Under the pieces are notes generated by a model. It ran no database searches. It was given only the letters and a program-made list of their open reading frames with translations, and was not told where the DNA came from. Shown piece after piece: positions 37,788 to 47,281 of a DNA stretch of 64,000 bases. The stretch covers positions 20,350 to 84,349 of the forward strand of contig CANFXW010000014.1 of assembly GCA_947451145.1 (NCBI GenBank), given 5' to 3'. Each line of letters starts with the position of its first letter. Within the stretch, counting starts at the first letter, position 1. The position numbers and the translations under genes are program-made. Source of the DNA: Sphingomonadaceae bacterium (lineage in GTDB: Bacteria; Pseudomonadota; Alphaproteobacteria; Sphingomonadales; Sphingomonadaceae).

Positions 37788-38552
37788 ATGGAAAACCGCA
37801 TGTTCGATCTCACAGGCATGACCGCCCTCGTAACCGGTGCCGCTGGCGGTATTGGCAGCGCCATTTCCCACGCCCTCGCCAGGCAGGGTGCGCGGTTGGC
37901 GCTTTCGGGGACCAATCCGGCCAAGCTCCGCGCATTCCGTGAAGAGCTGAACGCGGCCTATGGCCACGATCATGTCGAGATCACCTGCGATCTTTCCAAT
38001 ACCGAGCAGGTTGAGCACCTCGTTCCCGCCACGCTTGATACGCTGGGCAAGATCGACATTCTGGTGAACAACGCCGGCATCACCCGCGATAACCTTGCCA
38101 TGCGGATGAAAGACGAAGAGTGGGACGCAGTTATCCGCGTCAACCTTGAGGCCGCCTTCCGCCTGATGCGCGCGGCTGCCAAGCCGATGATGAAGGCCCG
38201 CTTTGGCCGGATCGTCACCATCACCAGCGTTGTCGGCGCGACCGGCAATCCGGGGCAGGTGAACTATGCGGCGGCGAAGGCTGGCCTTGTCGGCATGTCG
38301 AAGTCGCTCGGCCAGGAATTGGCGACGCGCGGGATCACCGTGAACTGCGTCGCCCCCGGCTTCATCCGCACCGCGATGACTGACGTGTTGCCCGACGCGC
38401 AGAAGGACGCTCTCAACGCCCGCATCCCGATGGGCCGCATGGGCGAGGGCGAGGATATCGGTGCGGCCGTGGCCTACCTTGCCAGCAAGGAAGCGGGCTA
38501 TATCACCGGACAGACGCTGCACGTGAATGGCGGCATGGCGATGCTGGGGTGA
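37788..38552 (+). CDS. fabG: 3-oxoacyl-ACP reductase
   Basis: 254 residues from the ATG at 37788, GGAG seven bases upstream. SDR marks: TGAAGGIGSAI near residue 17, LVNNAGITRDNLAMRM, the catalytic Ser in ITSVVG, and Tyr/Lys in VNYAAAKAGL; C-terminal YITGQTLHVNGGMAM. It reduces 3-oxoacyl-ACP with NADPH in fatty-acid elongation. It normally follows fabD directly; here a 482-bp element lies between. No acpP follows. Confidence 0.95.
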   Translation: MENRMFDLTGMTALVTGAAGGIGSAISHALARQGARLALSGTNPAKLRAFREELNAAYGHDHVEITCDLSNTEQVEHLVPATLDTLGKIDILVNNAGITRDNLAMRMKDEEWDAVIRVNLEAAFRLMRAAAKPMMKARFGRIVTITSVVGATGNPGQVNYAAAKAGLVGMSKSLGQELATRGITVNCVAPGFIRTAMTDVLPDAQKDALNARIPMGRMGEGEDIGAAVAYLASKEAGYITGQTLHVNGGMAMLG

Positions 38553-38567
38553 GGTAGTGTGTCACCC

Positions 38568-38636
38568 TTCGACAGGCTCAGGGTGAGCGGGGTTTTATTG
38601 TTGTTTTGAGTTCCGCTCAGGCTGAGCCTGTCGAAG
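38568..38636. repeat. palindromic intergenic repeat, family B, copy 2
   Basis: TTCGACAGGCTCAGGGTGAG at 38568-38587 and its mirror CTCAGGCTGAGCCTGTCGAA at 38616-38635, spacer T-rich. Same family as 15485-15563. Confidence 0.85.
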
Positions 38637-38790
38637 CCCCTGCGTTAATACTCATTTATCCCCAGCTTCCCGGCCTTTCCGCTACTTCCCGCTTGCCCGG
38701 CGCGGCCCCCGCGTTAGAGAAGAAAGTCCGAAAATTCCGGCGCGCAGGCGATTCCTCTCGTGCGCGTCCTGAAGGGGGAAGCGGACGATC

Positions 38791-39909
38791 ATGAAGGCCA
38801 CTATCGAACGCGCGACGCTCCTGAAGTGCCTGTCGCACGTCCAGTCCGTTGTTGAGCGGCGCAATACCATTCCGATCCTGTCGAACGTGCTGATCGAGGC
38901 TTCGGCCGCTGGCACGGTGCGGATCATGGCGACCGATCTCGATATCCAGGTGGTGGAAACCATGGCGGCCGTTTCGGTGGACAGCCCCGGCGCGATCACC
39001 GTTTCGGCGCATCTGCTGTTCGATATTGCCCGCAAGCTGCCCGACGGCAGCCAGGTCAGCCTTGAAGTCTCGGAAAACCGCATGGCGGTGAAGGCCGGGC
39101 GCAGCCGCTTCTCGCTGCCCACCCTGCCGCGCGATGATTTCCCGGTGATCGTCGAAGGTGATCTGCCGACCAGCTTTGAACTGCCCGCCGCGACGCTGGC
39201 AGAGATCGTTGACCGCACCCGCTTTGCCATCAGCACCGAGGAAACGCGTTACTATCTCAACGGTATCTTCTTTCATGTGACCGATGACGAGCTGCGCGCT
39301 GCCGCTACCGATGGCCACCGTCTGGCGCGCTACACGCTGAAAAAGCCCGATGGCGCCGATGGCATGCCCGATGTGATCGTGCCGCGCAAATGCGTTGCCG
39401 AACTGCGCAAGCTGCTCGAAGAATCGCTTGATACCAATGTGCTCATTGATCTTTCCGCCAGCAAGGTGCGCTTCACCCTCGGCGGCGAGAACGGCGTGGT
39501 GCTGACCTCTAAGCTGATCGACGGAACCTTCCCCGATTACAGCCGCGTGATCCCCACCGGCAACGACAAGCTGCTCCGCCTCGATCCGCGCTCGTTCTAT
39601 GAAGGCGTCGATCGCGTCGCGACCATCGCCACCGAAAAGACCCGCGCGGTGAAGATCTCGCTGGAAACTGACAAGGTAACGCTCTCGGTCACCTCTCCCG
39701 ATAACGGCACCGCGGCGGAAGAACTGGCCGCAGATTTCAAGGCCGAAGGCTTCGAGATCGGCTTCAACGCCAACTACCTGAAGGACATCCTCAGCCAGAT
39801 CGACGGCGACAATGTCGAGCTGCATCTCGCTGATGCGGGTGCTCCGACCTTGATCCGCAAGGATGACAAGTCAGCCTCGCTCTATGTACTAATGCCGATG
39901 CGGGTTTGA
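38791..39909 (+). CDS. dnaN: DNA polymerase III beta subunit (sliding clamp)
   Basis: 372 residues with the three clamp domains: MKATIERATLLKCLSHVQSV, NTIPILSNVLIEA at the start of domain 1, LPRDDFPVI before domain 2, VIPTGNDKLLRLDPRSFYEG opening domain 3, and the C-terminal YVLMPMRV. It is the processivity clamp of the replicase. GGGGGAAGCGG lies upstream. No dnaA or recF is beside it in this window. Confidence 0.96.
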   Translation: MKATIERATLLKCLSHVQSVVERRNTIPILSNVLIEASAAGTVRIMATDLDIQVVETMAAVSVDSPGAITVSAHLLFDIARKLPDGSQVSLEVSENRMAVKAGRSRFSLPTLPRDDFPVIVEGDLPTSFELPAATLAEIVDRTRFAISTEETRYYLNGIFFHVTDDELRAAATDGHRLARYTLKKPDGADGMPDVIVPRKCVAELRKLLEESLDTNVLIDLSASKVRFTLGGENGVVLTSKLIDGTFPDYSRVIPTGNDKLLRLDPRSFYEGVDRVATIATEKTRAVKISLETDKVTLSVTSPDNGTAAEELAADFKAEGFEIGFNANYLKDILSQIDGDNVELHLADAGAPTLIRKDDKSASLYVLMPMRV

Positions 39910-39913
39910 TCAT

Positions 39914-40080
39914 CTCTCTCCTCTCCCCGACGGGGAGAGGCAGCGCAGCTTGCCGCAATTGCGGCTAGCGCAGCTGGGAGAGGGGTTCTGCGCCTGCGCT
40001 GTGAGTGGCCCTCTCCAACTCCGGCTAGGTGCTGAAGCACCAAGCCTTCGTATCCTCTCCCCGGCGGGGAGAGGATGGGG
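39914..40080. repeat. palindromic intergenic repeat, family D
   Basis: CCTCTCCCCGACGGGGAGAG at 39920-39939 and CTCTCCCCGGCGGGGAGAGG at 40055-40074 stand at the outer edges. The interior carries GCTGGGAGAGGGG (39973-39985) and its inverse CCCTCTCCAACTCCGGC (40009-40025), plus a CTTGCCGCAATTGCGGC palindrome. Four linked hairpins occupy the whole dnaN-fpr gap. Confidence 0.75.
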
Positions 40081-40082
40081 CC

Positions 40083-41402
40083 TTACCCCTTCGCCGCCTC
40101 AATCATATGATCGACATGCACAAACTTCTCGCGCGGGGCATCGTGGCGGGCGCGTTCAACCTCAGCCGCTTCGATCTTTTTCCAGTCGCGGAAGCGGACG
40201 GGTTCGATGCCGCGCGCCTTGGCGAGGGCGTCAAAGCCTTCGCCGCCCTGGTGCGTGCCACTGATTTCGCCTGAGGCCATGTCTTCAACGATGCGCTCGA
40301 CCACCGAGAAGCCGTCGGGCCGGTTGGTGCCGATAGTGCCCGAGGGGCCGCGCCGCGCCCAGCCGACGCAGTAGAGGCCGGGCAGGATGCGGCCATCGAC
40401 GTTGGCGAAGCGGCCCGCGCTCTCTTCAAACGGCACGCCGGGGATCGGGCTGGTCTGATAGCCGATGCAGCAGACGACAAGGCTGGCGGGCACGACATAG
40501 GTCTCGCCCGTGCCGACAGCGCGGCCGCCGTCGAGCTTGGTGCGTTCGACTTCCACGCCGGTAACCTTGCCGCCTTCGCCGATCAGCCGCTTGGGCGAGG
40601 CGAAGAAATCGAAGTCAATTTCGATGTCCTTGTCGGCGCGGTGGCTCTCGGGGATTGCGGCGAATCCGCGCAGGTGGGTGACTGATTTGCGCTGGCCGGG
40701 TTCGAGCAGGGCATCCTCGCCCTCTTCAGGCAGGTCCGCGGGATCGACGCGCGGGCAGGCACGTTCGAGGTGGGCCAGCTCGCCCAGCTCCTTGGTGGTC
40801 ATGGCAATCTGGTGCGGCCCGCGTCGGCCGAGAATGGTGATCTGCTCGATTCTGGAAGTCTCAAGGATATCAAGCGCATGGGCGACAATATCGCTGCCGG
40901 CGAACTCGGCCCGCGTCTTGGCCAGAATGCGCGCAACGTCGAGCGCGACATTGCCGTTGCCGATCACCACTGCGCTGGTGCCGGATACGTCGGGATCGAG
41001 CGTCGCGAAGTGCGGGTGGCCATTGTACCAGCCGACGAAGGCTGCGCTGCCATAGACACCGGACAGGTCTTCGCCTTCCATCCCCAGCTTCTTGTCATGC
41101 GGCGCGCCGGTGGCAAGCACGACGGCATCATAGAGGTTTTCCAGCTCGGCAATCGTGATGTGTTCACCCACGGTGACATTGCCAAGGAAGCGCACGTTGT
41201 CAGACTGGGCGACCGCCTCGTACCGCTTGGACACGCCCTTGATCGACTGGTGATCGGGCGCGACACCGGTGCGGATCAGGCCGAAGGGCACGGGAAGACG
41301 ATCAAAAATGTCGATCATCACCCCGTCGCCCCATTGCTTCTGGGCAGCTTCCGCAGTGTAGTATCCAGCCGGCCCAGACCCGATGATGGCAATATGCTTC
41401 AC
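40083..41402 (-). CDS. FprA-type ferredoxin/adrenodoxin-NADP+ reductase
   Basis: 439 residues. FAD motif IAIIGSGPAGYYTAEA at the start, FDRLPVPFGLIRTGVAPDH (adrenodoxin reductase hallmark), VVIGNGNVALDVARIL for the second dinucleotide site, and RRGPHQIAMTTKELGEL. C-terminal GWARRGPSGTIGTNRPDG. It transfers electrons from NADPH to ferredoxin-type carriers. Possible partners in the window are the 2Fe-2S ferredoxin at 47282 and the Rieske oxygenase at 1350, but neither link is shown. Confidence 0.9.
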   Translation of the reverse strand: MKHIAIIGSGPAGYYTAEAAQKQWGDGVMIDIFDRLPVPFGLIRTGVAPDHQSIKGVSKRYEAVAQSDNVRFLGNVTVGEHITIAELENLYDAVVLATGAPHDKKLGMEGEDLSGVYGSAAFVGWYNGHPHFATLDPDVSGTSAVVIGNGNVALDVARILAKTRAEFAGSDIVAHALDILETSRIEQITILGRRGPHQIAMTTKELGELAHLERACPRVDPADLPEEGEDALLEPGQRKSVTHLRGFAAIPESHRADKDIEIDFDFFASPKRLIGEGGKVTGVEVERTKLDGGRAVGTGETYVVPASLVVCCIGYQTSPIPGVPFEESAGRFANVDGRILPGLYCVGWARRGPSGTIGTNRPDGFSVVERIVEDMASGEISGTHQGGEGFDALAKARGIEPVRFRDWKKIEAAEVERARHDAPREKFVHVDHMIEAAKG

Positions 41403-41600
41403 GCCTAAATCCTCTATTTTTTGCTTTGGTCTTTTCCAGTCTGAAATCGCCCTGAGCGCAAGGGAAAATTTGCAGAAATACCAACACTTCGACCATCGCT
41501 TGGGCGATTGCCAGGAAACGTCTGTATTTTCGCTTAGCCCGGCAAGTTTGGCGAACGCGGGATTAACTGTTTTTCAAACGGAATTTGGCATAGCGGCCGG

Positions 41601-44267
41601 ATGAGTGACACAAAGGGTCAGCGCCAGATGCCTGAGCGCGTGCAAACGCGCGCGGAAGCGGTTGCGCCTGTCCAGACCACTCGCAAGTCAGCGACAACGG
41701 CGCGGGTGCGCGGAAAACGCTTTGTCGAGCACTATGCCCTGCCGCCCGACTGGTGGCAGATCAGTGGCGTTTTGCTGGCCGCCGTGCTGGCCCTGTTCGG
41801 GTTCGAGCGTGCCTTGCCATCAACGCTTTCCGGCACGCTCTCAGCAGCCGGGATGCTCGGCTGTCTGGTCTCGTTCAAGGTGGCCCAGTTTGAACGCAAG
41901 GAACAGCTGGCTGCGCAGGTCAGCCACCAGCTGGTGGCTGCGTCAGTCGCTCTGCCGATGGTGCTGTTCGGCGCGGGTATGGGCATGTGGCACTTGCCGC
42001 AAGCGGATGGCACGCACGCCGTTATGGCCCAGCTGCTGTGTATCAGCGTGGTTGCCTCGATCCTGTGCAACGGACGCATGTTCGCGCTTGTCTGCGCGAA
42101 TTTTGGTCTGTGGATCGGCTATTCGGCGGTGACCCTTGATCCGTTCCTGTTCGTTGCGATTGCCGTAGCAGGCGGGCTGGGCTTCCGAGCCAGCCGCGTG
42201 CAGAATGCGCTGAACCGCGAAAACCAGCGCAAGCAGGAAGCGGTCGAGCGCGCGCAGCAGCGGGCCGAAATGATCCTCAACGATTATGAGCAGACCCGCC
42301 AGGGCTGGTTCTGGGAAACAGACCGGCGCGGGGTGATCACCTATGTCTCGCCGACAGTGGGCGAGGTGATTGGCCGCGATACGGCTGAGCTGCTGGGTCT
42401 GCCGTTCACCGATCTGTTCAACCTGAAGGACCATTCGCGCGAGGGCGAGCGGACGCTGGCCTTCCACCTTTCCACCCGCTCGAGCTTTCAGGAGCTCGCG
42501 GTTCGGGCCGCCACCAAGTACGAAGAAGACCGCTGGTGGTCGATCAACGGCCTGCCGGTCTATGATGATTTCGACAACTTCCAGGGCTTCCGCGGATCGG
42601 GTAGCGATCTGACCGAGCGGCGGCGCTCGGAAGAGAAAGTCACCCGGCTGGCGCACTATGACTCGCTGACCGGGCTCGCCAACCGCCTGCAGATTTCGCA
42701 GACGCTGGAAAAGGTGCTGACCGCGCGCAACATGGAACAGCGCACCTGCGCCGTTTTCCTGATCGACCTCGACCGCTTCAAGCAGGTGAACGATACGCTG
42801 GGGCACCCGGCGGGCGATGCCCTGCTGACGCAGGTTTCGCAGCGGCTGGAGCGGGTGATCGACAAGGTTGGCCAGGTTGGCCGCTTGGGCGGAGACGAGT
42901 TCCAGATCGTTATCCCGGGCGTTCACAAGCACGATGTGCTGGCTGAACTCGCGCGGCGGGTGATCGAGGCACTGTCGCAGCCCTATTCGATTGACGGACA
43001 CCGCGTAGTGATCGGCGCCTCTGTCGGCATTGCCTGCGCGCCGGAAAACGGGGTTACCGCAGAAGCGCTGATCCGCAACGCCGATCTAGCGCTCTATGCC
43101 GCCAAGGATGGCGGGCGCGGGCGGCACCATTTCTATGCCGCCGATCTGCACAGCGATGCTGAAGAACGCCGCCAGCTGGAGCAGGATCTGCGCGATGCCA
43201 TCGCCTCGGGCGGGCTGGAGCTTTATTACCAGCCGGTGGTCTCGACCACGACCGAGAAGATCACCGGCTTTGAGGCTCTGCTGCGCTGGGATCATCCTGT
43301 GCGCGGACCGCTCAGCCCGGCGAAGTTCATTCCCATTGCCGAGGATGCCGGCCTGATCGCGCCAATTGGCGAATGGGCGCTGCGCACGGCCTGTATGGAC
43401 ATGGCCAAGTGGCCCGAGAACGTGCGCGTCGCGGTCAACGTATCGCCGCTGCAATTCGCCAATCCGGCGCTGCCTTCGATCGTTACCTCGGCCCTGGCAT
43501 CGGCACAGGTTGCGCCCGAGCGGCTGGAGCTGGAAATCACCGAGTCCGTCTTCCTGAATGACAGCGAAGGCACCGATGTGATGTTCGCGGCGCTCGACCG
43601 GATCGGGGTGCGGCTGGCGCTCGATGATTTCGGCACCGGCTATTCCTCACTCGGCTATCTCAAGAAAGCACCGTTCGACAAGATCAAGATCGACCAGAGC
43701 TTCGTGCGCGGCGCGACCATTGCCGGCAGCCGCAATGGCGCGATCATCGCCTCGATCGTCAGCCTCGCCGAAGCACTGGGCATGGAGACGACCGCAGAGG
43801 GTGTGGAAACGCTCGACGAGCTTGACCTGATCCGCGGACTGGGTTGCAGCCACGTGCAGGGCTACATCTATGCCAAGCCGCTGACCGTTGCCGATGCGCG
43901 TGCCTTGCTGGCGCGGGGCCTTAGCGTGTCTGCCGACGGGCCACGATCGGCCCGTCCGGTGCGCCAGACCATGCTGCGCAAGATATGGCTGGAACATGCC
44001 GGCGAAAAATACGAAGCGACCATCCGCAATATCTCGCAAACCGGCGCGCTGGTTACCGGCCTATGGAATGTCCCGAACGGAACGATCTTCACGCTTGAAT
44101 TAGGGGTTGGCCAAACGGTTACCGTTACCACCCGCTGGTGCAAAGAAGACCGGATGGGCATCGAATTTGCCCGCCCGCTTGATCTCGATGAGAATGGGCG
44201 GATCGTTCTGATGCCAGAAACAAAGCGCAATCCTGGCGATGGATTGTGGCTGCGCAAGGCCGGTTAG
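41601..44267 (+). CDS. membrane GGDEF-EAL protein with PAS and C-terminal PilZ domain
   Basis: 888 residues. About five hydrophobic segments in residues 52-195 form a membrane sensor, then PAS (about 230-340), GGDEF (345-510, GGDEF at 430-434), EAL (525-775, EAL at 558-560) and a PilZ-like domain (785-870). The EAL catalytic motif DDFGTGYSS at 675-683 is intact, so phosphodiesterase activity is likely; the GGDEF active site is intact too. There is no RxxD inhibitory site at the usual place. In the PilZ part the NISQTG motif is present (810-815) but the RxxxR motif is not exact (RQTMLR). Next gene is a paralogue. Confidence 0.9.
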   Translation: MSDTKGQRQMPERVQTRAEAVAPVQTTRKSATTARVRGKRFVEHYALPPDWWQISGVLLAAVLALFGFERALPSTLSGTLSAAGMLGCLVSFKVAQFERKEQLAAQVSHQLVAASVALPMVLFGAGMGMWHLPQADGTHAVMAQLLCISVVASILCNGRMFALVCANFGLWIGYSAVTLDPFLFVAIAVAGGLGFRASRVQNALNRENQRKQEAVERAQQRAEMILNDYEQTRQGWFWETDRRGVITYVSPTVGEVIGRDTAELLGLPFTDLFNLKDHSREGERTLAFHLSTRSSFQELAVRAATKYEEDRWWSINGLPVYDDFDNFQGFRGSGSDLTERRRSEEKVTRLAHYDSLTGLANRLQISQTLEKVLTARNMEQRTCAVFLIDLDRFKQVNDTLGHPAGDALLTQVSQRLERVIDKVGQVGRLGGDEFQIVIPGVHKHDVLAELARRVIEALSQPYSIDGHRVVIGASVGIACAPENGVTAEALIRNADLALYAAKDGGRGRHHFYAADLHSDAEERRQLEQDLRDAIASGGLELYYQPVVSTTTEKITGFEALLRWDHPVRGPLSPAKFIPIAEDAGLIAPIGEWALRTACMDMAKWPENVRVAVNVSPLQFANPALPSIVTSALASAQVAPERLELEITESVFLNDSEGTDVMFAALDRIGVRLALDDFGTGYSSLGYLKKAPFDKIKIDQSFVRGATIAGSRNGAIIASIVSLAEALGMETTAEGVETLDELDLIRGLGCSHVQGYIYAKPLTVADARALLARGLSVSADGPRSARPVRQTMLRKIWLEHAGEKYEATIRNISQTGALVTGLWNVPNGTIFTLELGVGQTVTVTTRWCKEDRMGIEFARPLDLDENGRIVLMPETKRNPGDGLWLRKAG

Positions 44268-44280
44268 CCGGAGGTCTTGC

Positions 44281-44294
44281 AGGTGTTTACACCT
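44281..44294. promoter_or_regulatory. palindrome AGGTGT-TT-ACACCT
   Basis: A perfect 6-2-6 dyad about 90 bases before the second c-di-GMP gene. Operator or accidental; no regulator recognised. Confidence 0.25.
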
Positions 44295-44382
44295 AGAAAT
44301 TAGGCGAAAATTCACCATTCCCGGTTACGAGACTTCATTACCGGATATGGTTCCGGGCGAAGTCGTTTGTTCCGGAGATGCA

Positions 44383-46566
44383 ATGAGCTGGCCGCTGGGT
44401 GGATTCAAGCGCAAACAGGCGCAATCCCAGGCGCCGCGCGACCTCTCAGGCGAAGAGGAGCGCGAGGCGCTCGCTTCGCTGCGCGATTTCGAGAATTCCG
44501 GGCTGGGCTGGTTCTGGTCCACCAATGCCCAAGGCCTGGTTACCTATGTATCCGGCAGCGTGGCTGATGCGCTGGGCTGCTCGCCATCCTCGCTGCTCGG
44601 ACAGTCTTTCACCGCGCTGTTCAACGCTGAACAGATCGCCGGTAATGAAACCGGCCGGACGCTGCCGCTGCTCATGGCATCGCGCAAGGGCTTCAGCGAA
44701 TTCAATGTCCGCGCCCGCGGCGATGGCGACGAGGTGTGGTGGGCGATCAGCGGTCGTCCGCAGTTTGACGCATCGGGCGAGTTCGCCGGTTTTCGTGGCA
44801 ACGGAATAGACGTCAGCGCTGCCCTGAAGGAAGAACGCGACACAAGCCGGTTGGCGCGCTTTGATTCATTGACCGGCCTTTCCAACCGCCACTCAATGGA
44901 GCAGCGGCTGGAGTCGACGCTCACAGCCTACAAGGCCAGCGGACGCAGTTGCGGTTTGCTGATGATTGACCTCGATCGCTTCAAGGCGGTCAATGACACG
45001 CTGGGCCACCCGGTGGGGGATGCCTTGCTCAAGCAGGTGGCCGAACGGCTGCGCGGCGTGATCGGCAAGGATGGCGAGATCGGTCGGCTAGGCGGCGACG
45101 AATTCCAGGTGATCATCCCCGATTGCGATGACCGCGGCAAACTGGGTGATATTGCCAAGCGGCTAATTGCACTGATCTCGCAACCCTATTCAATCGACGG
45201 CTCGCGCTGCGTGATCGGGGCTTCGGTCGGGATTGCCGTGGCACCCTTCGATGGCGCGACCAGCGAAGAGCTGGTCCGCAATGCCGATCTCGCGCTTTAT
45301 GCGGCAAAGGGCGGCGGTCGCGGACAGTTCCGCTTCTTCTCGATCGAGCTCCAGAACACGGCCGAAAAGCGCAAGGTTCTGGAAGAGGATCTGCGTGAGG
45401 CGCTGGGCGAGGGGCAGATCCATCTGGTCTATCAGCCCATCGTCAACGCCAAGACCAATGCAGTCGCCGGGTTGGAGGCGCTGATGCGCTGGGAGCATCC
45501 CGATTTCGGCGATCTTCCCCCTTCGCTGTTCATCCCGATTGCCGAGGAATCAAACCTGATCATTCCGCTGGGCGAGTGGGCAATCCGCGAGGCCTGCGCC
45601 ACGGCCGCGCATTGGCCCGGTAATGTCAGCGTATCGGTGAATGTCGCCACCGCGCAATTTGCCCACGATGGCTTTATCAACGCCGTAACGCAGGCCTTGG
45701 CCGAGGCCGAGCTTTCTCCGCACCGGCTCGAACTGGAATTCACCGAAAGCATCTTTTCGACCAACGCCGATCTGGCGCGCGAGACCTTTAACGAGCTGCG
45801 CCATCTGGGCGTGCGGGTAACCCTGCAGAATTTTGGCTCGGGCAATTCGCCGATTGCGTACCTGCGCAATTCGCAGTTCGACAAGATCAAGATCGACCGT
45901 TCGATCACGCAGGAGGTGACGTTCTCGGGCAGCCGCTGCTCGGCGATTGCCGCCGCGATTGCCACGCTGGCCCAGAAACTCGGCATGGTCACCGTCGCCG
46001 AAGGCATCGAAGCGCGCGACGAATTGAAGGTGATGGGCGATCTGGGCATAGAACAGATTCAGGGCTTCATCTATTCCCCGCCGTGCAGTGCCGAAGCCGT
46101 GAGCGAGGCGCTGGCCACCGGGCAATGGGTGATTGAGCCCGATGGCCCCGCCCAGCAGCGCGCCGATCGCCGCTCGGTCTATCGCCGCGTTGGCGTGATC
46201 CACGAAGACTTCCGCTATGATGTGATCATGCGCAACCTGTCACGCGGCGGTGCAGCAATCGAAGGCCTGTTCGAAGTGCCGGTGGGCACGCAGTTCGTGG
46301 TCGATCTTGGCGAAGGCCAGCTCGTCGTTTCCACGGTAAAGCGCTCTGAGGGCGCGCTGCAGGGGCTGGAATTCGAAATCTCGCTGGTCGATGACGGCGC
46401 AGGTGGCCTCGTGACGCGGCACCGTGTTTCCAAGCACCTGCTCGAGGCCATGGGCATGCCAAGCTATGGCACAAATGCCGGTGCGGTGATCGCGCTCAAT
46501 ACCACGGGCGGCATCAACCTGCCCAAGTTCGCAACGGCCGATAATATCACCAAGGGCGTGCGCTAG
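44383..46566 (+). CDS. soluble GGDEF-EAL-PilZ protein with degenerate EAL
   Basis: 727 residues from the ATG at 44383, GGAG six bases upstream; the longer open frame is not needed. PAS-like (about 38-148), GGDEF (155-320, GGDEF at 237-241 intact), EAL (335-575, EAL at 365-367), PilZ (595-680). The EAL metal motif that reads DDFGTG in active enzymes reads QNFGSG at 482-487: both aspartates are lost, so phosphodiesterase activity is probably absent. In contrast the PilZ motif is intact (R597-x3-R601, N618-x-S620-x-x-G623). No membrane segment. It follows the paralogue by 115 bases. Confidence 0.9.
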   Translation: MSWPLGGFKRKQAQSQAPRDLSGEEEREALASLRDFENSGLGWFWSTNAQGLVTYVSGSVADALGCSPSSLLGQSFTALFNAEQIAGNETGRTLPLLMASRKGFSEFNVRARGDGDEVWWAISGRPQFDASGEFAGFRGNGIDVSAALKEERDTSRLARFDSLTGLSNRHSMEQRLESTLTAYKASGRSCGLLMIDLDRFKAVNDTLGHPVGDALLKQVAERLRGVIGKDGEIGRLGGDEFQVIIPDCDDRGKLGDIAKRLIALISQPYSIDGSRCVIGASVGIAVAPFDGATSEELVRNADLALYAAKGGGRGQFRFFSIELQNTAEKRKVLEEDLREALGEGQIHLVYQPIVNAKTNAVAGLEALMRWEHPDFGDLPPSLFIPIAEESNLIIPLGEWAIREACATAAHWPGNVSVSVNVATAQFAHDGFINAVTQALAEAELSPHRLELEFTESIFSTNADLARETFNELRHLGVRVTLQNFGSGNSPIAYLRNSQFDKIKIDRSITQEVTFSGSRCSAIAAAIATLAQKLGMVTVAEGIEARDELKVMGDLGIEQIQGFIYSPPCSAEAVSEALATGQWVIEPDGPAQQRADRRSVYRRVGVIHEDFRYDVIMRNLSRGGAAIEGLFEVPVGTQFVVDLGEGQLVVSTVKRSEGALQGLEFEISLVDDGAGGLVTRHRVSKHLLEAMGMPSYGTNAGAVIALNTTGGINLPKFATADNITKGVR

Positions 46567-46570
46567 GGCC

Positions 46571-47188
46571 TTAGAGCGCCGCGTTGTTGTAACAATGCCA
46601 GGTGAAGATCGCCGCCGCGCCGCGGTGCGGGCGCCAGCTTTCGGCCAGCTCGCGGGTCAGCTTTTCCGATGGGCGCTCTTCCAGATCGAGCAATTTGTGC
46701 AGGCCCGCTTGCACAGCGAGATCGCCCGCCGGCCATATGTCGGGGCGGCCTTCGGCGAATAGCAGGTAGATTTCAGCGCTCCAGCGGCCGATGCCCTTGA
46801 TACGGGTGAGCAGGGCGATGGCTTCTTCATCGTCCTCGGGCAGGGCATCGAAAGTCAGCTCGCCCGAGATCACCATTTCGCACAAAGACCGGGCATAGCC
46901 CTGCTTTTGCCGCGAGAGGCCGCAGGCGCGCAGTTCGTCGAAATGGCTTTCGAGAAGCAGGTGCGGTGAAACCTCCGGCCCCAGATGCGCCTCGAGCTTG
47001 CGCCACATTGAAGCCGCCGCCGCGACGCTCACCTGCTGGCCAACGATAGTGCGCAAAAGCGTGGCATAGCCGCGCTCGCGAATGCGTGGTTCAGGGTAAC
47101 CGGCGATGCCAATGGCCCGCGCGATTTTGGGTTCCTGCGCGGCAATGGCATCCAGCCCTTGGGTAATCGCTTCGGCGCTCAAGCCCAT
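46571..47188 (-). CDS. DNA-3-methyladenine glycosylase II, AlkA-type
   Basis: 205 residues from the ATG at 47188 (GAGGAAGAG upstream); an earlier in-frame ATG would place that purine-rich site inside the coding sequence. Helix-hairpin-helix GPD superfamily: TIVGQQVSVAAAASMWRKLE, the hairpin LTRIKGIGRWSAEIYLL and catalytic Asp in IWPAGDLAVQ. It removes alkylated purines in base-excision repair. It lacks the N-terminal AlkA domain of E. coli, as many short alphaproteobacterial forms do. Confidence 0.88.
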   Translation of the reverse strand: MGLSAEAITQGLDAIAAQEPKIARAIGIAGYPEPRIRERGYATLLRTIVGQQVSVAAAASMWRKLEAHLGPEVSPHLLLESHFDELRACGLSRQKQGYARSLCEMVISGELTFDALPEDDEEAIALLTRIKGIGRWSAEIYLLFAEGRPDIWPAGDLAVQAGLHKLLDLEERPSEKLTRELAESWRPHRGAAAIFTWHCYNNAAL

Positions 47189-47281
47189 GTTCTCTTCCTC
47201 AGTGCTTGCAAAATCCAAGTGCCTTGATTAGTCGCCCGCGCAAAGCCCCTTCAGGGCGGACTCATGCAAGGAATCGCAAGA

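Noticed and set aside
38656..38664. DnaA-box-like TTATCCCCA upstream of dnaN
   Set aside because: It departs from the consensus in the conserved CACA half, is single and has no neighbouring boxes, so it is not called an origin or regulator site.
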